Made by a program: the position numbers and the translations under genes
Notes under the pieces: generated by a model
Database searches by the model: none
What the model was told of the DNA's origin: nothing
Seen by the model: only the letters and a program-made list of their open reading frames with translations
Part shown: positions 46,555 through 58,900 of the stretch, piece by piece
Layout: every line of letters starts with the position of its first letter
Position numbering within the stretch: position 1 is the stretch's first letter
Origin: Litoditis marina
Taxonomy: Eukaryota > Nematoda > Chromadorea > Rhabditida > Rhabditidae
Length of the DNA stretch: 64,000 nt
Assembly (NCBI GenBank): GCA_964036275.1
Contig: OZ038438.1
Location: 15,669,720-15,733,719, forward strand
Direction: 5' to 3'

Positions 46555-48908
46555 TTAGGGTCAGGGAAAGTGTGAGGATCGTCCTATGATGTAAGGGGTC
46601 AGTTCAGATTTTGCCTATTGATAGTTCATATAAATTTTCAAAAATTAGGCGTGAAGCTAATTTTGCTGGCCACATCTTTTTGATTTACATTGTTTAATTG
46701 TCAATGAACTATACACTTCATTGTGTGGAGGAATCGGTCTCAAACTGATATATTCTCCTGTATTTTGAATGCGTCTGAGAATAGCAATTAATTTGTGGCC
46801 GTACACTTATACAAAACATTTCACTGTTTCCTGTCAATAGCAGTCGCTACGTATATTTGTTAAGTGTTAAAATTTCACATGAAAAAGTGGTCACACTGCT
46901 GGAGAGTTGCACTAGCGTGGTCAGTGAAGAACGGTCAGCTGTGAGTGACCTCGCGCGAACATGATTGATCAGTGCGTGAAAGTACAAAAAAACTGAATGA
47001 CAAGGTGAGACAAAAACTGAAGAAAACCAGTTTTTCGTGTACGAGTTGGCTCCACGATGACTGCCAGTAATTTCAATCAATTTTTTAAAACAAATTTGTT
47101 CTTCATGCTGCACTATGGACCTGACTTTTCGAAACTCCTATCTCAGATGGTCAACAAACAAGTGTGCAAGTTAGAGAGCGCAAACATGTAAATCTTCGAA
47201 ATTACGTTTAACGAATCACAACGCGGTATAATGAACAGCTGTAGTCGTGAGAATTCTGAAAAATAGGCGCCAGCTAACGCACAGAACGCAATCTGATGCG
47301 ACAGTTTGTCACCGGGAAAGCAGTATATCAAACATTTCAACTGTTAGCCCTATCTGTGTACACGTACAGAATTTACAGAGTGAACTCATAACTCCTAGTT
47401 TCCAACCCTCCAACTTTCTAAAACTTGGCTTGTCCATGGTCAATCAAGCATATGATTTATAAAGTCGTAAGATAACATATTTTGTTCACAAAGTTTCCGC
47501 GTACCCTGTAACGGATCAGTCAACAAGATCAGATTCAGACAAAAAAAATACAAAATTAGGCTTGGCTGTGCATTCTGAATAACTTGTTCGTTAAATGAAG
47601 TCTAGTTCACATGAGCAGGGTTCTAAAAGTACGATGTATTTGACACGCGACACCGAATGAAAACATTGGTTACAGTCCTCGTCATATCTACTTGATCTCC
47701 TATATAAGAATACGAGGGCTCGAATTGACTTTGACGCCGCAACGTAGGACCACTGACACACACAGAATAAGCCAAGCAGGTTGTACAAGGAAAAAATGAA
47801 GTGCTGCAAAATGTCCTTCATTTTTGGCCGAAGATAGTGTGAACGCTTTGGTGCAGTTCCGAGTGGGCGCTTGTTTGGAGAAGCAGGCCTCGACCACTTG
47901 AGAGGTCGCATTCATAACCTCTTCAAAGTTCATATCGTTTCATATATTCGAACTATGTATTTTGCGAATAGAACGAGGACGGAACGTGCAACTGGCCACT
48001 GGTAACGTAGGTGTGGATTACTGAGAGAGCGGCGAACAACAGTGGATAGTTCTACTAGAAAAGAATGAAATAGTCACGGAACGTTGAGAAAGATCAGCGG
48101 TATTTCAAAATTGAGATAAGTTCACACGTTTTACGTGTATTTTTTTCAGCTGTCCAGATCAAGTTTAGGATTTTTTCTCATTTTGCCTCGGATTGCATAT
48201 CAACGGCCAGCAAACTGCCGGTCTGCACCCTTTCTCGACAAAAGCTCAGGCCGCCACAATAATGGCTGGTAAATTGGCTGCAAACTGTCTGATATTCTCA
48301 AATCCTCATTACACGAACGATCAACGGTACGTTGGAATAATTCATTTCACATAATTTTCAGATTAATTCAGATAAGAATGATAAACAAAGTACATTTCAT
48401 GGAACTATGGGCAAGCGGCCTTCATAGACTCGAAGATTATCAATATAAAAATCTTCCAACATTAATAACTGCACTAAAAAAAGTCTGCATAGTTATTCAT
48501 TTATAAGAGTTAATTATCAACCCAGTTTTTCAATGACCACATTATATTTCGTTCAATTTACCAAATTACATTTCAAGACTTTGTTCCAACAAAACAGTGA
48601 GACTGCAAATAAAAAATGTGCATATTTCAACGAACGCATGAAAGTAGCTACATAAGTTTGTCTCATCTTCTCAAACTACACATTAATATATACCACGGAG
48701 ATTCGGACAGTAATTAGAAAATTAGCGATGCTGATAAAGTAAACCAGGATTACAAGGTTCGGCAAGTAGTGGTGAAATAAGGGCAAGATAGTAATTGTAC
48801 AACTTACACTCTGCAACGTTGTCGCATTAATAACACGTTGAAAACAATACATACATGACTCTTCCAATGACGTTACCTAAGAAAAACCTGTTCGTATTAT
48901 TACGGATG

Positions 48909-51900
48909 TTATAAGGATCTGACAATTGTGACAAGTATCTGGTAGAGAACAAATTCAAAGGTTCGATAATCACGACCGAGAAAAGGTGAATCAGTTTGTT
49001 TTGATAGGAATGTAAAACGATATTTCTCACGTTCCTATTGTTTCATGGAAGGCAGGTTCTGGAAAAAAGATTTTTTTAAAAGTTTGTTTCATGAGTTCAG
49101 AGGTCTTATAGCTATGAGACATATTTCTGAAGTTTCTGACGAGTATCTTCCAGAAAACACTTGGATTTGAAAAATTGATTAAATGCTGTGAAAGAAGGAT
49201 GAACTCCTTTTGAATTTAAAATCTTGCAACATTTCAAATATTGTGGAGTGACGCCAGGTGGAAAGTGTAAATTCTACCTGAGGTGCAGTGGAGGTGGGAA
49301 CTGTTCTTTGTGGCAAAGAAACTGTGGTTTTAGAGGAGAAAAGAGTGAAACAGGAAGTGGGGCGAGGCGGACTCTCAGAACGACCCCCTCGGAGCTGAAA
49401 CAAGTATTGTACCATTTAACAGACTCCTCACAAGCGAATGGAACTGTGTATTTATTGAGATTTTCTTTCGGAAAACCCTTTTTTCACATAATCACGGAAC
49501 TTCCATAACTAACATTCTTTAACAACAAGGCGGAATCTTATTATAGAAGTTAATCACTCACTATTGGTGGTTGAATAAATAGGGACATTACTGACATTTA
49601 ACTCAATGTCCGTTCATTTGTACGAAACCGAGGGGCACTTCTACCCCCATATAAAAATACATTTCTCAACGAACCGTTTCACTCATAGTTTGTTCGCACA
49701 GGGTAAGGGCAACTTGAGCATAGACGGAGAACTGGAATATATGCGATCGTTCGGTTCAGACGGACAATGGTCTGTTTTCATATGAAAATTGGAAACATGA
49801 TTTTCTTTTCTGCGGTGTGCGACAACAGTTCGGATTTCGAACAAGAACATGACGGCAAAAAGGATGAATCGGTGAAATATTAAACTCTCCATTGAGTCAA
49901 ACTGTACTCAATGGAAGTTGCATCGTTCTCCGACAACACAAAATTTTCCCTGTTAGAACGAAACATTTAACTAAAGAAGGTTGAAGAGTAATAGATGATT
50001 AGCAGCTCAGAGCTGTAGAACAGAAGAACCCACCATATCATTGTTAGCTTCCAGTTTTGCACGTTTTCTTGGATTCTGTAACAGGCCACACAACACTACA
50101 ACACTATTTAGTGCTTGCAGGCTATTTTTCACGATGTTAGAGGTTTTGAGAAACATAGAATATTCTGTAAGCGACACGTAGACAAACATGTGAACACTTT
50201 TGTGAAATACCGCCATACAAAGAACGTCATTGCCTTAAGCTTAAGTCGTTGAGAAAATGAGCACTTTGGCGACACTCCATCTATTTCAACTTTATCATTG
50301 TACACGTTTATATTGATTCAAGACAGTCATGTACAGTCGGTTCGGAATACGTAACCAACCCACTTTTGTATAACAGGCGTGGTAGTAATCTTCCATTAAC
50401 TTCCTTATATCTACTCATGAACAATACCTCACAAGCATTTGATGAACTGCTATTGATTTCTAAACTAGACGCGAGAGTGGTTCGTGAGCTGTTCATGAAC
50501 TCTTGAGAATGATCCTGTGAAATTCTCATGAGATTGTAGAGATTATGTATTAGCAGAGAATACATCAGTTGCTTTCCTTGGTTGGTAAAAGAGTCATTAT
50601 CATAAAAGCCGAGACATTTACCTCTTGCACATTCTGTGCTTCTTCCCTGTTGGTAGCAAACATCTGGAAAATACAGGTGTTCATATTCAGAATTATATGA
50701 TATACAAACACACATATAAACACTGCCTGAGACAAGTTAACATGGTATTTGTAAAAAAACCAGGGTGGTGATGTGAATACAACTGTATATAATTCGAAGC
50801 ACTTTAAAATCGAGAAATATTGAATGAAACAAACTGCGGATTGGTCTAGCCTTTTCCGGCCCAACGTGGGCCCATACAAATCTTTAGCAATTTTTCTACA
50901 TAAACTTTTCGTAAACAACTGTTTTTTTTTCACTCAGCTTCAGTACCGTTATCGCATTCAGGCAATGAAGTTAGTTTATGTCTAAATTCAGTTACTCTTA
51001 ATTACAATTCCCTCATGTGGCTCGAGAAAGATAAGTTACGAAAATAGGAAAGGAGCACGATTGAAATGATATAACATGAACTTTTGTGAGATTCTTGATG
51101 TAATCGCCCGCAATATGCTGCTGACGGACCAATCATCAAATGTTCGGACAGTAAGGTGATCGAGTAAATATAAATGATGACGCTTTCCCTACAGTCAGAC
51201 GCAAAACACTCGATAAACTGATTTACGTATGCAAATCTGAAGACTATCCCGTTCGAGACATCAGTTTGGAACCAGTTTCTAGTTCGCTCCAACCAAATAT
51301 CAAAGCTGAATCAAAACAATAGAGTTCAGTACAATCCAGTGTTTACTCTTGAAAAGAGCCAACGATTAACATATGTCATGATAATGTGTTTGATCACAGA
51401 CATTTCAGGTTTGCAAAGAGCCGACTGACCAGATATATCAAAAATCGAGTTGTCATGTGAAAAATGAATCAACATCAACAAGTATCTACTTGTAATTGCA
51501 CGTTTCGAGTCTTATGTTTCGTACGTTTCACGTTATTGTTCGTTTTGATAGAAGTATAAGACAGAAGTTTTTAGAGTAACCAGCGACAACCAGAAACGCA
51601 GGTGTAAGTCTAACTCAGTTAACTTGCTTTCACCTGTCAATTGAAAATTGAAAAAGATGAGAACAGTGTTCTAGAGAACATGTAATATATGTTCTAATTT
51701 ACAACTGAGTGGCGTATCAGACAAACATTAAATGAGTGAACATACAGCTGCATGCTAGACACCACATGGGGACAGGCAAAAAGCCAAAACAGTTCTGAAA
51801 CCTTGTCTCCAACAGAAATCAACATCTGAGTACGCGACCCGGAATTGGACAACAATTGTGTGCTTCCCGAAAATAGCTGGGAGAGAAGAACGTTTTCTTC

Positions 51901-52102
51901 GATACTAGCATTTGTAATCTGTGAAATGCTTCTAGATGAATAGACATTGTCTATTCTCTGGAAAAATAACTTTAGGAATAATTATAAACAATATACTATG
52001 AATGCGGTTAGCATGTATTTGGTGAGCAGTTTTTCCAGAAACAAAGTTTGTCGATAATGGATGGACACAGTCTGTAGTTTGATATCTGTTCCGTCTCTCG
52101 GA
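48909..52102 (-). CDS. Unrecognised multi-exon protein gene
   Basis: Several minus-strand segments have good splice sites and protein-like composition: 52102-51997, 51957-51727 (77 codons, LLSQLFSGSTQLLSN), about 51305-51193 (WLERTRNWFQTDV), a stretch ending near 50436 (QLMYSLLIHNLYNLMRIS), 50164-50034 (GLLQNPRKRAKLEANND), 49394-49278 and 49034-48909 (GRDYRTFEFVLYQILVTI, then stop). The first two join in phase, as do the last three; the joins in between are unresolved, and the 5' end is not seen. The product looks like a soluble, mostly helical protein with one basic patch that could be a nuclear signal. I do not recognise the family. Confidence 0.5.
49683..49892 (-). CDS. Possible small secreted protein (69 codons) inside an intron
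   Basis: A single open frame starts with a strong signal-peptide-like sequence (FILFAVMFLFEIRTVVA) and continues as a hydrophilic 44-residue tail containing a dibasic site and two cysteines. It lies on the same strand as the surrounding unrecognised gene, within the intron between 50034 and 49394. It might be a nested gene, an alternative exon, or chance. Confidence 0.25.
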   Translation of the reverse strand: MESLIFHRFILFAVMFLFEIRTVVAHRRKENHVSNFHMKTDHCPSEPNDRIYSSSPSMLKLPLPCANKL

Positions 52103-52926
52103 CTAACCACCCAATAGTTCATTCAACCGATTGACCCCAACGTATACTCAATTAATACAACCCTCTAGTGTTACGCCAGCAGTCAATCATTACCTTCTCT
52201 CATCTGTTAGTGTTTTAGTTCATATGAAAAGGTTGGTTTCTGTTTATTATCGACATTCAAGATTTAAGTAAATATTCAAATTTATACGACAGGAATGTCA
52301 ATATTTAGGACACATTTCGACAATTATCATTTGTAATCAACTTACACATTGTATTATTCTCCTACATCATATTGCGTTTCCGTGTAATAACTAGGGATTC
52401 AGTTTGGTTCCTGTATAGAAGTGACGGTTTTCAAGGATGCATGTGGTTTCCCATCAATTAGATGCACAATGCACCTTTGTACGTGTGCATAGGCTCCTCG
52501 ATCCATGTCATTAAGTTGTTCTAATGCTAACACACTTCTCGTGGGTTGGAAGAGGTCACTTGTAGTTCAAGTAGTTTTCATTAATACGTGCCTGTTGATG
52601 TACAATAGTATACAATTCCAATACTTGTTCTATACTTACTTGCTCTCTATTTTTGTTTCTATGTCATTCGATAATTCAGTTCTACTTATAGTTACAATGT
52701 TCGGTTCGAATGAGCACATCAACGATTTTGTTCCACTGGTTGTTCCGGTGAAAATATCCTCCTGGGGGTTAGTTTTCCTTGTTTTCTTATCTTAAACAAG
52801 TTGTCCATTCGAAACAGACAAAAATGATGGGTGTGACCTTAAAAGTTTTTTTTTCGCGTCAAAATTCATTGATTTTCGTAGAGCTCCCTCGTATAACTCC
52901 ACAATCTATTTCCATGATCATTTCAG
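52103..52926. other. Gap between the unrecognised minus gene and the first seen RGS exon
   Basis: AT-rich. One plus-strand open frame (52505-52795) is hydrophobic but has no supporting splice sites. The missing 5' exons of both flanking genes may lie here or overlap. Confidence 0.35.
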
Positions 52927-55900
52927 TTCAACTTGTTCTGTGACCTCTTTGCCCCTGTACACCTCCACTCCACAGAAACCACAGCTACCAGCAACCCCAG
53001 CCTTCCGCCAAAATCTAGTCACAAAAACCAAACGAAACATCAGAGGTACGTGATTCAAATTAAATTTTCAAGGAAATTTTTATCAATTATACGTCTTACA
53101 CTTGATTTTGGGTGAAAATACAACAACTTAAGCGACCTAGCTATGAAAAACAGTGTCCTTCCTATTCTGTTCTTGAACGCGCTGACAAGACAAGTATCTG
53201 TGTTTTCTGTGGTTGTAAAAGCTACATTATTCGCGAAACAAAAAAGAGATATTTTTGATGCATGGGTCACATGATGGCAGTTCATACGGTTTCAATCGTT
53301 TCTCTCTGTATTTTATATGTATATTTACTTCCTACTAACATGTCGACTTCAGTCACCGCGCCTCTCCGTCGTTTACAAAAGCCGGACTATGAGAACGGAG
53401 AGATATTCTATGACTTATCCGTAAGTTTGTTGGATTTTGTATTTTTTTACTAAATGTTCATTCGAGTGTGCTACAGACAATCACAAAAAACAGTACCTCA
53501 TTCAACGCAAATGGGAAAAGTTGTAGTCTCATTTAGTGATGGGACCAACCAGAAATCACAACTGATTTGAACGAAACAACAAAGACAACTATAACAAAAC
53601 GAACCGTCGAAAATTCGTTGTCTTGTTTTATAACACTATAAGACTTCTGTAACTATAAGACTTCTGTACAAGTGTATCTCTGTGCAATTCTTAATTACTA
53701 CCATCAATTAGCACTCTTTGGTGCTAATCATAAGGGGCACCGGATTGTCACCTTAAGCTGTAAAGCTACGCTAACAATACGCTGTACGCTCGTTTATTTT
53801 GAAGAAACCATTACATTTCTCGAAGGACCTCGCATGAAAACCGACTTTTCTATTGAATATGCATGATGTCGTCCGCAATTTCTGTAATGGCCTTGAACAT
53901 GTCAAAGGATCTATTTATCAGCTGTTCCAATCTTTACCGGAACTCCCTCTCCAATCTCGTAGTCACCTTCATATCATGAACAGAATGATCTACTGCAATG
54001 TTCTCACCCATTTTGAGTTCTTACTTCACCCTATAAAGTTTCTATCTGAATTTTGAAAATTGGCTTTGATAATGTGCCAAAACGCGAAGTAGTTATTCAG
54101 AGAATCGAGTATGCATCTCTCTTCTTTCCTTCATTAATTAAAGGTGTCCTTTCAGTTTCGAAACATCAAATTATTATAAACAACGTAAATAGCGCTGAAT
54201 CACATATATTTGTGTGTTTACTCATACTGGCTCAGACAGGTTGGCCTCCATGATTTCGCAGTTTCCATCATCTTTCCAATCTGCACCTCTTTGAGATGGG
54301 GCGCACAAAAACCACGGGCGACCTCAAATTTGAATTTCAATACTTCCCGCCAGCCGCTAGCCCCTATTATACCCGATCAGGAGGGTACCACCATTGTTCG
54401 GCCTGCCTCTTGTAGAATTTACCTCGAACGCCGTGTTTTCGTTCTTTTCAACATTGCATTCCTTCGTTCATCTTTACATTCTCAAAGAATGTTTCGAGTA
54501 AAAAGTTAACCACGCTCTGGCCAAATGAGTTGGGTCGCTATTTATAAGAACATTGTTTCTCCAATGTCCGATCTGAGTCTTGTGTCTCCTATTTACTGTT
54601 TGATAATGGTAAACTCGTATACAATCGTTTAGTTATTCATTGTTGAAGAAAAAGACATTTTGCCAGATGAAGTTTGACCGTTCGGCCAAGTATCGCGATT
54701 CCCGGAGACGTACGGCCGCCAGATTTGAGTCGAAAAGGAGCGAGCGGGCGTCGCTCCAAGATGACAGCGACAGCGAAACAGAAGGCAGTCGCAGAAGGGT
54801 CCAGTTTGCTCGTCAGAAGAGCAAGCGTTCGTTGGCGTGGGATCGTGTGAACGGCATGCTGCCCATATCCGAGGATCAACCCCAGCTCCCGGTTCCTCTG
54901 CTCAAATCGTCACCATACCACAAACCTCACCATATCTCGATGGTACTTGTTATTCTCCTTTCTGCAATTGCATTTCCATTAATGAACCTAGTCACAACGA
55001 CTTGTAAAGGCGTGACTAACACATTTAAATGTAGATTTGTTAACACATGAATGGGTGATTGTGGAACAGCAATGTTTGAAAAAAAACAATCAAAATTGTT
55101 CAGCCATCAATCGAGAAGCATTATTGTTTTTATGGTATTCAATATGTTCGTTGAAATATTGATGAGTGCATGAAACACATGTTTTCAATAGGAAAAACTT
55201 TCATTTGTGCTTTTTTGATGTTGTGCTCCGATCTCTGCTTATTACGATTTTTCGTTTTGAAACATTTTACATAGTACATTTTTAGTAAAGATTATCTTGA
55301 AAAACATCTAGCACACGGAGAAAACTAAGCGACAAGTTTCCCGTTTCACATCGCAACCATAAATGTGTAAAAATATTCATGTAACGCGAGAAAATAGCTG
55401 TATCAACTACCCTCATAGAAAACAGTTTCACTCGCTCAGTAATAGCCGTAACGCTTCAATAACAAAGAAAACACTGGAAAAGTGACTTCATTGCAGGTGA
55501 TACATGGACTAATTATCAATTTCAGCGTGGCAACACAGTCTTACTACTAATAACAAATTTTACAGACTGACTTGCCAATACCGCCGGTCAAGTACAGAAT
55601 CAATCATCGGGATAGCAAGGTGAGGTATATATTTGGCTACTGTAGAGAGTGTAATTCTTTGAGAATACGTTCAAGCATATCCCGGTAAAAATAACAAACC
55701 CAGCTGAACTTATCGTGAATGGGCACTGAAAACGTTGGGAAAATCTCTAGTATTTTACTTCGTTCTTTTCCGCATCTGTGAAATAGAGATTATTTCATAA
55801 AACTTCAACTAGATTCGCTCAAATTCGAGCATTGTTTTCAACACGAGCAGTTTTGAGCAGGAAGTGTTGAGCTATTCTATTCTATATCCGAGATTAAAGC

Positions 55901-58900
55901 AATACTATTCCTCAACGATAGAAAGCCACTGTTAATCTTTATGTATTCTTCGGATTGGATGAATAACTTGAGCATAACATTTTTCATTGAAAATTAGTTC
56001 CAACTGCCAGAAAGAAACAAGTAGTATATGGGTACCTCTCTATACTTGAGACAATGAGATAACCGGTGCATCTTGGAACATATCTAAATAATTCATTGTC
56101 GGCTGGTTCTCTTGTTTTCCATTCAATCCGGTAATCGTTTCTAATTGGCCACTTCGACTTCAATCATGAATGCGAGAATCGCACACCCAAGGGAGTATGT
56201 ATTAGCACCATGAACATGTTGCCTTGCAACCTTCCTTCAATCATAAATACATTTTACTCTCTTACATACATTAAAAATAACAAGTATCACGTTCCACACG
56301 TGGTTTCTGCCCTAAACAATTTCTTAGGTGCTACTTTTGGTTATATACACCCATATCTAAAAAGAATGCTCAGACAGAATGACACTGGCTTAGAAGCGTT
56401 GGGAATTGGAGTAAATCTATGCCTAGAATTGGGCTCATCCCCCGCACCGCGTGTATTCAACGTCGTTTATTACTCATTCTGATAGATGCGCCGTGCCTCA
56501 ATTGATGAAATGCCGCCTCTATTTCTCTTCTCTTCCATTGTACATTTTCATTCCATGCATTCAGTCAGCCCTAATTATACCAATCTGGAAAGCCGATATC
56601 ATATCTACGTTTATCTGCCCGCCTAAGAAGAAGCAGAACGGAGTTTGTGGATAAGTGTTGCCAGTAGCTAACGGTAATCGACTGTCGCGCGGTTCAATGT
56701 GCTTGATGCGTCAGTTCGCACACTCTACAGTATGTTTGCATGTTCCTCACGCGCACAGAAACTCCTTGTGCCTCTTCACTGTTTGTTTATTAGCGTGTTC
56801 CCGCATATAGCTGTACAAATATTCGATTCCCGTTGATGTCTGGCTAATTTACTACCGGCAACATTCAGTATACTTCTCATTTGCACTAAATTACCGTTAG
56901 CTGCGATTCTCTTCTGATCTGTCATGTCAGAGTTTTGAATGGTTTAGACTGTTTGGTGTTTGAGGTTGCATGTGTTCTACATACAACAGTTTTGTTTGCT
57001 ACCACCTGTGTTCTAACAGTCTTCCCAGCCCTAGCAGAGAGATAGTTGTTCAGTACCAGAGGCATTTTAGAAAGGTAGAACAATACACTCTTCGCTCTAA
57101 TACGTTAAGAGAATCATGCTCGAGTGTGCAAAAACAAGCAGCGAACCGTATGTATGCTTTTGTAAACTATACCACGTGGTTCGTAAGCTCGTTTTCTAAA
57201 GTTTTATATTACAGTAAATGAATAATGTTGGGTTTCTCGTTCATGTTGGATGAATGAATTGTAGTTCTCTTCAACACATTGAGCCAGAAAACTGTTCAAC
57301 GGAAAACCGGCTCAAACTCCACTGTTAATGCCTATGTGAGAAGGCTCAAATGGTGTTCCATGAAGTGTTGTAGATGTCATGTCTTATTCCCATTTTTTTC
57401 GTGCTCGATCTGCCTTTTCTGTGAAATATGAACTCAAACTCTGCGGAGCCAGTCTTTTTCTTATAATTCGGTTTTTCTCCATTCCTCGCTTAATTCATTA
57501 CTGAAAATTTTGTAGAGTTAAGCAAACCAGTTGCCGTCTTTAATTGATATGTTCGAAGCTTTTAGACATCAAGTTGAAAATTTCTCTCAAAATTGAATAT
57601 GAACTGTTGTATGTGAACCTCTACACATGAGCTTAAATCGGGTTTAATACTAGTATAGTTACCGATCCGCGGGCGTGCCGCGTTGCGGCGCTAGCACCCC
57701 AGCATTGATCCCTTTCAAGCCTAGAACGCCTTTTCCGGCAGGGTGCTTCCGTGTCTGCAGGCTCTGCAGCGAGAAATCTCTTGTTACTGCTCAGGTTGAG
57801 ATGGCCAAAAGCACAACGATGATCCGGTTGGACTGATATCCAACTCACTTTCCAATTCAAATGCAACACGCAATCTGAAAGAAACAAACTAGTTTGAGCA
57901 CAACTTGTTTGCCCTTTCAATCGCGGTTTTCCTAGACTCTTTTCACAAAATCATAGGTTCAGAGGTTCTGGAGAGAATTATCAGCCGGGTTTCATTTCAG
58001 GCGTCCGTGTGTGATTAGATTAACAGTTCCATCCAATGTTATCATCAGTTTCACCTTTAAAAACAGTTCAGTTTGGAGTTAGATATGAGATTGAACGACA
58101 AAGTACAGCGGCAGAACTAAACTGGAGAGCCGGCGCCAAATCAAATCAAGTCTCATAAGCGCTTGCAATATACATGCATGCTGCCACCGCCTGAGAAAAG
58201 CCAGATTTATTCATCGTTCAAACTTATCATCAAACATTCTCATACATAGAATTTGTTTGGAATGTACTATTCTTCAAAGTGAGATAGGGCTGTGAGTGTA
58301 TCCGTGTATGAGTGTGTCATGGGATAGCGTGTAGCAACTTGTAGTTAGTTCATTATACAAGGTGTACTTTCTCACAAAATAGCTTTTTGTTGTATACACT
58401 AATAATAGTTCAGTGAAAACCTCCTTTAGCATCATCCAATAATAACTTTGTTTCGTCGAGTAATTATTGGTATTTAGAGTGTGTTTTTGGGGTATTACTG
58501 AATGCTCTTCTCAGAACACCTATAAGTACACCTGAGGTAAATTGTACTAAAAACGTTGAGGAAGTTTATATTAATGCACTCACAGTTGACTGAGAATCAA
58601 ATAGGAATGAAAACAAGTTTAACGTTGGTTCTTTTCACAAATTCTTTTTTTTTCGGCTCAGACATTCTACGTGACTATGGATTCATTATGAATATAGCTG
58701 TATACCTACACTTTTATATTAAAAGTAATTTTATTGTGATTTTCTTGATCCCTGTCGCAAAAAAAGCTAGAAACTTTGCAACCCTTTTCAAATAATGAAC
58801 TCACGACATTTCAAATGAGAGCTTATTGATTCCCACCTGAATACGCGTGTGTCATAGGTAGGCTACAATTATGCAAGGCCAATGCAATCAACAACGTTAA

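Larger units (their letters stand above)
41814..48908. other. Long region without a supported gene
   Basis: About 7 kb that should include the missing 5' end of the BTB gene. It contains a TTTTCGAG tandem (42838-43157), a 12-G run at 44999-45010 and E2F-like motifs near 46360-46555. Open frames of 60-106 codons on the minus strand (for example 47700-47933, with an N-glycosylation site and one hydrophobic stretch) lack splice support. Confidence 0.4.

Noticed and set aside
47700..47933. Minus-strand ORF with N-glycosylation site and one hydrophobic segment, like the start of a membrane receptor
   Set aside because: No further transmembrane exons with agreeing phase were found nearby, and an overlapping frame is equally open.
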